NCBI GenBank assembly: GCA_031426355.1 | Contig: JANPLD010000087.1 | Location: forward strand, 1 to 49,816 | Origin: JANPLD01 sp031426355 | GTDB taxonomy: Bacteria; Pseudomonadota; Alphaproteobacteria; Rickettsiales; UBA8987 | Direction of reading: 5' to 3' | DNA: 49,816 nt | In this document: positions 47,489 to 49,816 of the stretch, in pieces | Numbering within the stretch: the first letter of the stretch is position 1 | How the letters are laid out: each line of letters starts with the position of its first letter | Notes under the pieces: model-generated | Told to the model about the DNA's origin: nothing | The model's database searches: none | The model's input: only the letters and a program-made list of their open reading frames with translations | Position numbers and translations under genes: made by a program

Positions 47489-49639
47489 TTAGAACTTCCA
47501 AGTTACATCAACTTTATAGTTTGTGGAAGGTGAGTAGATCTCTGCAAGAGGTTCACGGAACTTCTTGTTGAAGATATTGTCAACTCCCATGTCAACGGTA
47601 AGGTTTTCAAGCTTCTCAGGTGCGTAGCTAGCATATATACCATGCGTTGCAAAGCCAGGCCTGCGGTAATTTATGATATTCTGAGGGTCGCTTGCGTCAT
47701 AGTAACCTTTTTTGTTATCGTCGGCATATTTACCAAAGTGACCTACTATAAGATCAAGTTGTGGTATCTTGAAGCCGAGGTCAGAAGTTACAATGAAAGG
47801 CTGTTTTGTAGTGAGGCGAGTGCCTGTTCTTGCGTTCTTTGCCTGAGTATAACTTGCGCCTAATCTTCCGATCAAAAGTTCATTCTCGTAAGTGAAATCA
47901 GCTTCATAGCCCCAGATATCAGCTTTAGGAACGTTTGTGAAGCTTGTTGTGCCTGCTGAACATCCGCCTGCTACGAATGGGAACGGACATATAAAAGGAT
48001 TGCCAATATTACTACCTGCTACTACCTGTTCTATATAATCATCAGACTTGGTTTCGTATTTAGAGAGCTTCAGGTTAACTACGTCTTTCTCTTCGAGAAT
48101 ATCAGTGAAGTTGAAGTTAGTACCATACTCAAAAGTTGTTGCCTTTTCAGGTTTTAGGTAAGGATTTACAGTAAAGGTATTAGCGAGGCCAGCGACCCTG
48201 AAGTGTACACCCTGAGAATATAATTCAGTCAGGTTAGGGGCCCTGAATGCCTGACCATAGTTAGAGAAAACGCTAAAATTCTCGTTGTGCTTATATGTAG
48301 CGCCGATCTTAGGTGATATTGCATCTTCTTCAGAATCAGGGAAAGCACTGGAAGCAGCTTCATTTTTATAATGATCAAAGCGGATAGCTGGAGTGATATA
48401 GAACTCCCTTGCGGCGCCAAGGTCAAATTTTAATTCGTCCTGTAAGAATGCTCCAAACACCATTGATTCGGCGTTAGGAACACCAGGCCTAGCAGTTCCG
48501 GTCAGACCGCTATTAGCGGTGGAATCAGAATCCGAGCCTTCCTGTTCATTACGGAAAAAATCAAGGCCATATGTAAGTGCGTTCTCTTTTGTTCCGACGT
48601 CAACATTGGAAGTATTCTCTAAATTGAAGCCGAGGGTTTGCATTCTTCTATCAAGAACGTCACCCGGGACGTTAAGAGGTGAAGTAGTGGAGCTCCTTTC
48701 TCTCACTAATTCTTCAACATCGGTATCAACGAAATAGATGTGGGATCTCATGTCCACAAGTTCAGACTCAGGATCGAAAGTATATTTGAGGCTTGCTTCC
48801 TGCTGAGCAATGTCTTTTTTAACAAGGTTCCTGCCAGAGGTCTGTGAAGGGCCAGCTTGAGGGTTGGTGTTCTCTTTCGAGTTACCGTTATAAGAATTGA
48901 TGCCAACTTCAACAGTACTGTCAGTATCTATATCATAAGAGAATTTACCAAGACCGGAGATTATATTGTCATTTGATCTTTGAGTTCTGCCATCGCTAAG
49001 CTCAATATCCTCAGATTTTCTGTGAGTAATGCTAGCGACCGCATCATAAATATTGCTTCTTTTATATCCTGTAAGTGTATAACTTCCTTCCTCATTAACG
49101 GATTGGTAACCGGCGCGGATCTGAGCCCCTTCATTTTCACCGGGAGTTAAAAAATCTGCTGCATCTTTTGTTTCAAAAGCGATAACACCACCAAGGCCAC
49201 CAGAACCATGTAGAGCGGAGGCGGGTCCTTTTACTACTTCAATTTTCTTGATAAGTGAAGGATCAATGAAGAGTCTTCCATCATGCTGGGATTCGAAATT
49301 CAGCCTGCGTCCATCTTGCGTAATGATAAGGCTTGTAGAATCGAAACCTCTCATGGTAGGAGTTTCACCACTACGGACAGGGCCGCCATTAAAATTAAGA
49401 CCTGGAACGTTTCTTAAAACTTCACTTATTTTAGAGCTTGTTGAAATTCCCGGTTCATCTGTACTGATCACTGAAACCTGCTGGGGAACTTCCTTAATGC
49501 TTCTTTTGGTTTTAGTGGCAACAACTGTAATAGTATCCAGTTTAGAAGTTGCTGGTTTTGGTTCTACCGCATGTGCATAATTTACATTTGCCATCAGGGA
49601 AAAAGCAGAAGCAAGAAGTATAGTTTTTTTATTCAGCAT
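47489..49639 (-). CDS. TonB-dependent haem/haemoglobin receptor
   Basis: A 716-residue outer-membrane receptor. A signal peptide (residues 1-24, ending HAHA-like NYAHA) is followed by TonB box DTITVVATK, a plug domain (EVPQQVSVIS, VLRNVPGLNFNGG, PTMRGFD, VVKGPASALHGSGGLGG) and a 22-strand barrel ending in Phe. The FRAPNLTELY motif followed by NPYLKPEK corresponds to the FRAP/NPNL block of haem receptors with its His region. It is the first gene of the haem operon, under a promoter with Fur-like boxes. Confidence 0.93.
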   Translation of the reverse strand: MLNKKTILLASAFSLMANVNYAHAVEPKPATSKLDTITVVATKTKRSIKEVPQQVSVISTDEPGISTSSKISEVLRNVPGLNFNGGPVRSGETPTMRGFDSTSLIITQDGRRLNFESQHDGRLFIDPSLIKKIEVVKGPASALHGSGGLGGVIAFETKDAADFLTPGENEGAQIRAGYQSVNEEGSYTLTGYKRSNIYDAVASITHRKSEDIELSDGRTQRSNDNIISGLGKFSYDIDTDSTVEVGINSYNGNSKENTNPQAGPSQTSGRNLVKKDIAQQEASLKYTFDPESELVDMRSHIYFVDTDVEELVRERSSTTSPLNVPGDVLDRRMQTLGFNLENTSNVDVGTKENALTYGLDFFRNEQEGSDSDSTANSGLTGTARPGVPNAESMVFGAFLQDELKFDLGAAREFYITPAIRFDHYKNEAASSAFPDSEEDAISPKIGATYKHNENFSVFSNYGQAFRAPNLTELYSQGVHFRVAGLANTFTVNPYLKPEKATTFEYGTNFNFTDILEEKDVVNLKLSKYETKSDDYIEQVVAGSNIGNPFICPFPFVAGGCSAGTTSFTNVPKADIWGYEADFTYENELLIGRLGASYTQAKNARTGTRLTTKQPFIVTSDLGFKIPQLDLIVGHFGKYADDNKKGYYDASDPQNIINYRRPGFATHGIYASYAPEKLENLTVDMGVDNIFNKKFREPLAEIYSPSTNYKVDVTWKF

Positions 49640-49662
49640 TTTGATTATTTATTAAATATTGA

Positions 49663-49687
49663 AATAATGATAGTCATTATCATTATC
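49663..49687. promoter_or_regulatory. Fur box at the haem-operon promoter
   Basis: The 19-mer at 49663-49681 matches GATAATGATAATCATTATC at 17 of 19 positions. A second, overlapping 19-mer (49669-49687) matches at 16. They cover the start site region just downstream of the -10 box, which suits repression by Fur when iron is plentiful. Confidence 0.85.
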
Positions 49688-49691
49688 GCGT

Positions 49692-49720
49692 TTAATAGAA
49701 ATTAAAACGGCCCGTGTCAA
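49692..49720 (-). promoter_or_regulatory. Promoter of the haem-uptake operon
   Basis: Reading the minus strand, TTGACA (49715-49720), a 17-base spacer and TATTAA (49692-49697) form a near-consensus promoter about 53 bases before the receptor start. Fur-like boxes lie on both sides of it. Confidence 0.8.
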
Positions 49721-49723
49721 TAT

Positions 49724-49742
49724 AAATATGATAACCATTATC
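49724..49742. promoter_or_regulatory. Second Fur-like box upstream of the -35
   Basis: A 19-mer matching the Fur consensus at 15 positions, mainly in the ATGATAA-CATTATC core. It starts 4 bases upstream of the -35 box, so repressor on both sides could lock the promoter. Confidence 0.55.
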
Positions 49743-49765
49743 AAGAGTTTTTTGCTACACAAAAG

Positions 49766-49795
49766 TTAACCGCAAAACTAGTGTTTTGCGGTTAA
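49766..49795 (-). terminator. Hairpin with 13-bp perfect arms at the right edge
   Basis: TTAACCGCAAAAC (49766-49778) and GTTTTGCGGTTAA (49783-49795) enclose a 4-base loop. On the minus strand, a short T-rich tract (CTTTTG) follows. It probably ends a minus-strand gene that lies beyond the window, ahead of the haem operon. Confidence 0.65.
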
Positions 49796-49816
49796 GGGTA
49801 ATAGCTGTAATTATGG

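Noticed and set aside
1..49816. CRISPR array, insertion sequence, prophage or rRNA operon
   Set aside because: No regularly spaced direct repeats, transposase, integrase, phage structural genes or rRNA sequence were recognised; the only repeats are the two palindromic elements.

Overview
The window is a dense, AT-rich stretch of a bacterial chromosome, most likely from an alphaproteobacterium. The pointers are FtsZ ending in DIPAFMRRK, a Cox15/CtaA haem A synthase, the order tig-clpP-clpX-lon, an ExoD homologue, a long-form HPF, and the carboxy(nor)spermidine route to spermidine. Cell-envelope genes (kdsA, lnt, capsule-type ABC exporter, TonB receptor) show a Gram-negative, and thiC/thiE, queC, glmU and polyamine genes argue against an extremely reduced endosymbiont. 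The order or genus cannot be fixed from the sequence alone.

Layout. 1-2.4 kb (-): recJ followed by the 5' part of lnt, cut by the window edge. 2.4-9.7 kb (+): gmk overlaps a KpsM/KpsT/KpsE-type polysaccharide exporter, then a secreted 22-cysteine protein of unknown function, kdsA and thiC. 9.8-14 kb: a glycosyltransferase broken by a frameshift in a 6-base homopolymer, a YciI protein, an orphan gene, a FadR-type regulator, an M48 lipoprotein protease and a palindromic repeat. 14-20 kb: pdxH, ftsZ, comF, a CDF-like transporter, an orphan antitoxin, a lipoprotein, exoD, rimM and rpsP. 20-24 kb: glmU with two tiny membrane proteins, a lone type IV-type prepilin and hpf. 24.2-26.1 kb (+): four tandem VirB2/TrbC-like pilin genes plus a translationally coupled cytosolic protein. 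26-32 kb: ctaA divergent from a run of closely packed genes (haem-copper-oxidase-I-like protein, cyclophilin, nadD, queC, thiE, 5-FCL). 32-37 kb: an rRNA methyltransferase and a polyamine module (carboxynorspermidine synthase and decarboxylase, agmatinase). 37-45 kb (-): lon, an outer-membrane protein, clpX, clpP, tig, then tRNA-Leu(UAG) on +. 45-49.8 kb (-): a Fur-type-controlled haem-uptake operon (TonB receptor, TonB, HemS, DUF1543).

The most unusual part is the pilin array at 24.2-26.1 kb. It holds four divergent VirB2-like proteins, each with a cysteine pair before the first membrane helix and another in the C-terminal tail. No other type IV secretion gene lies in the window. The first gene has a strong ribosome binding site, and a terminator-like hairpin lies inside the signal-peptide codons of the second gene. 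Upstream are an 11-bp-period direct repeat and a CtrA-like TTAA-N7-TTAA motif. This looks like a differentially expressed set of disulfide-stabilised pilins, but function is inference.

Other points worth checking are the homopolymer frameshift in the glycosyltransferase, the haem-copper oxidase relative with one CuB histidine replaced by lysine, the hairpin over the thiC ribosome binding site, the palindromic repeats at 13.9 and 43.2 kb, and the DUF1543 gene in the haem operon.
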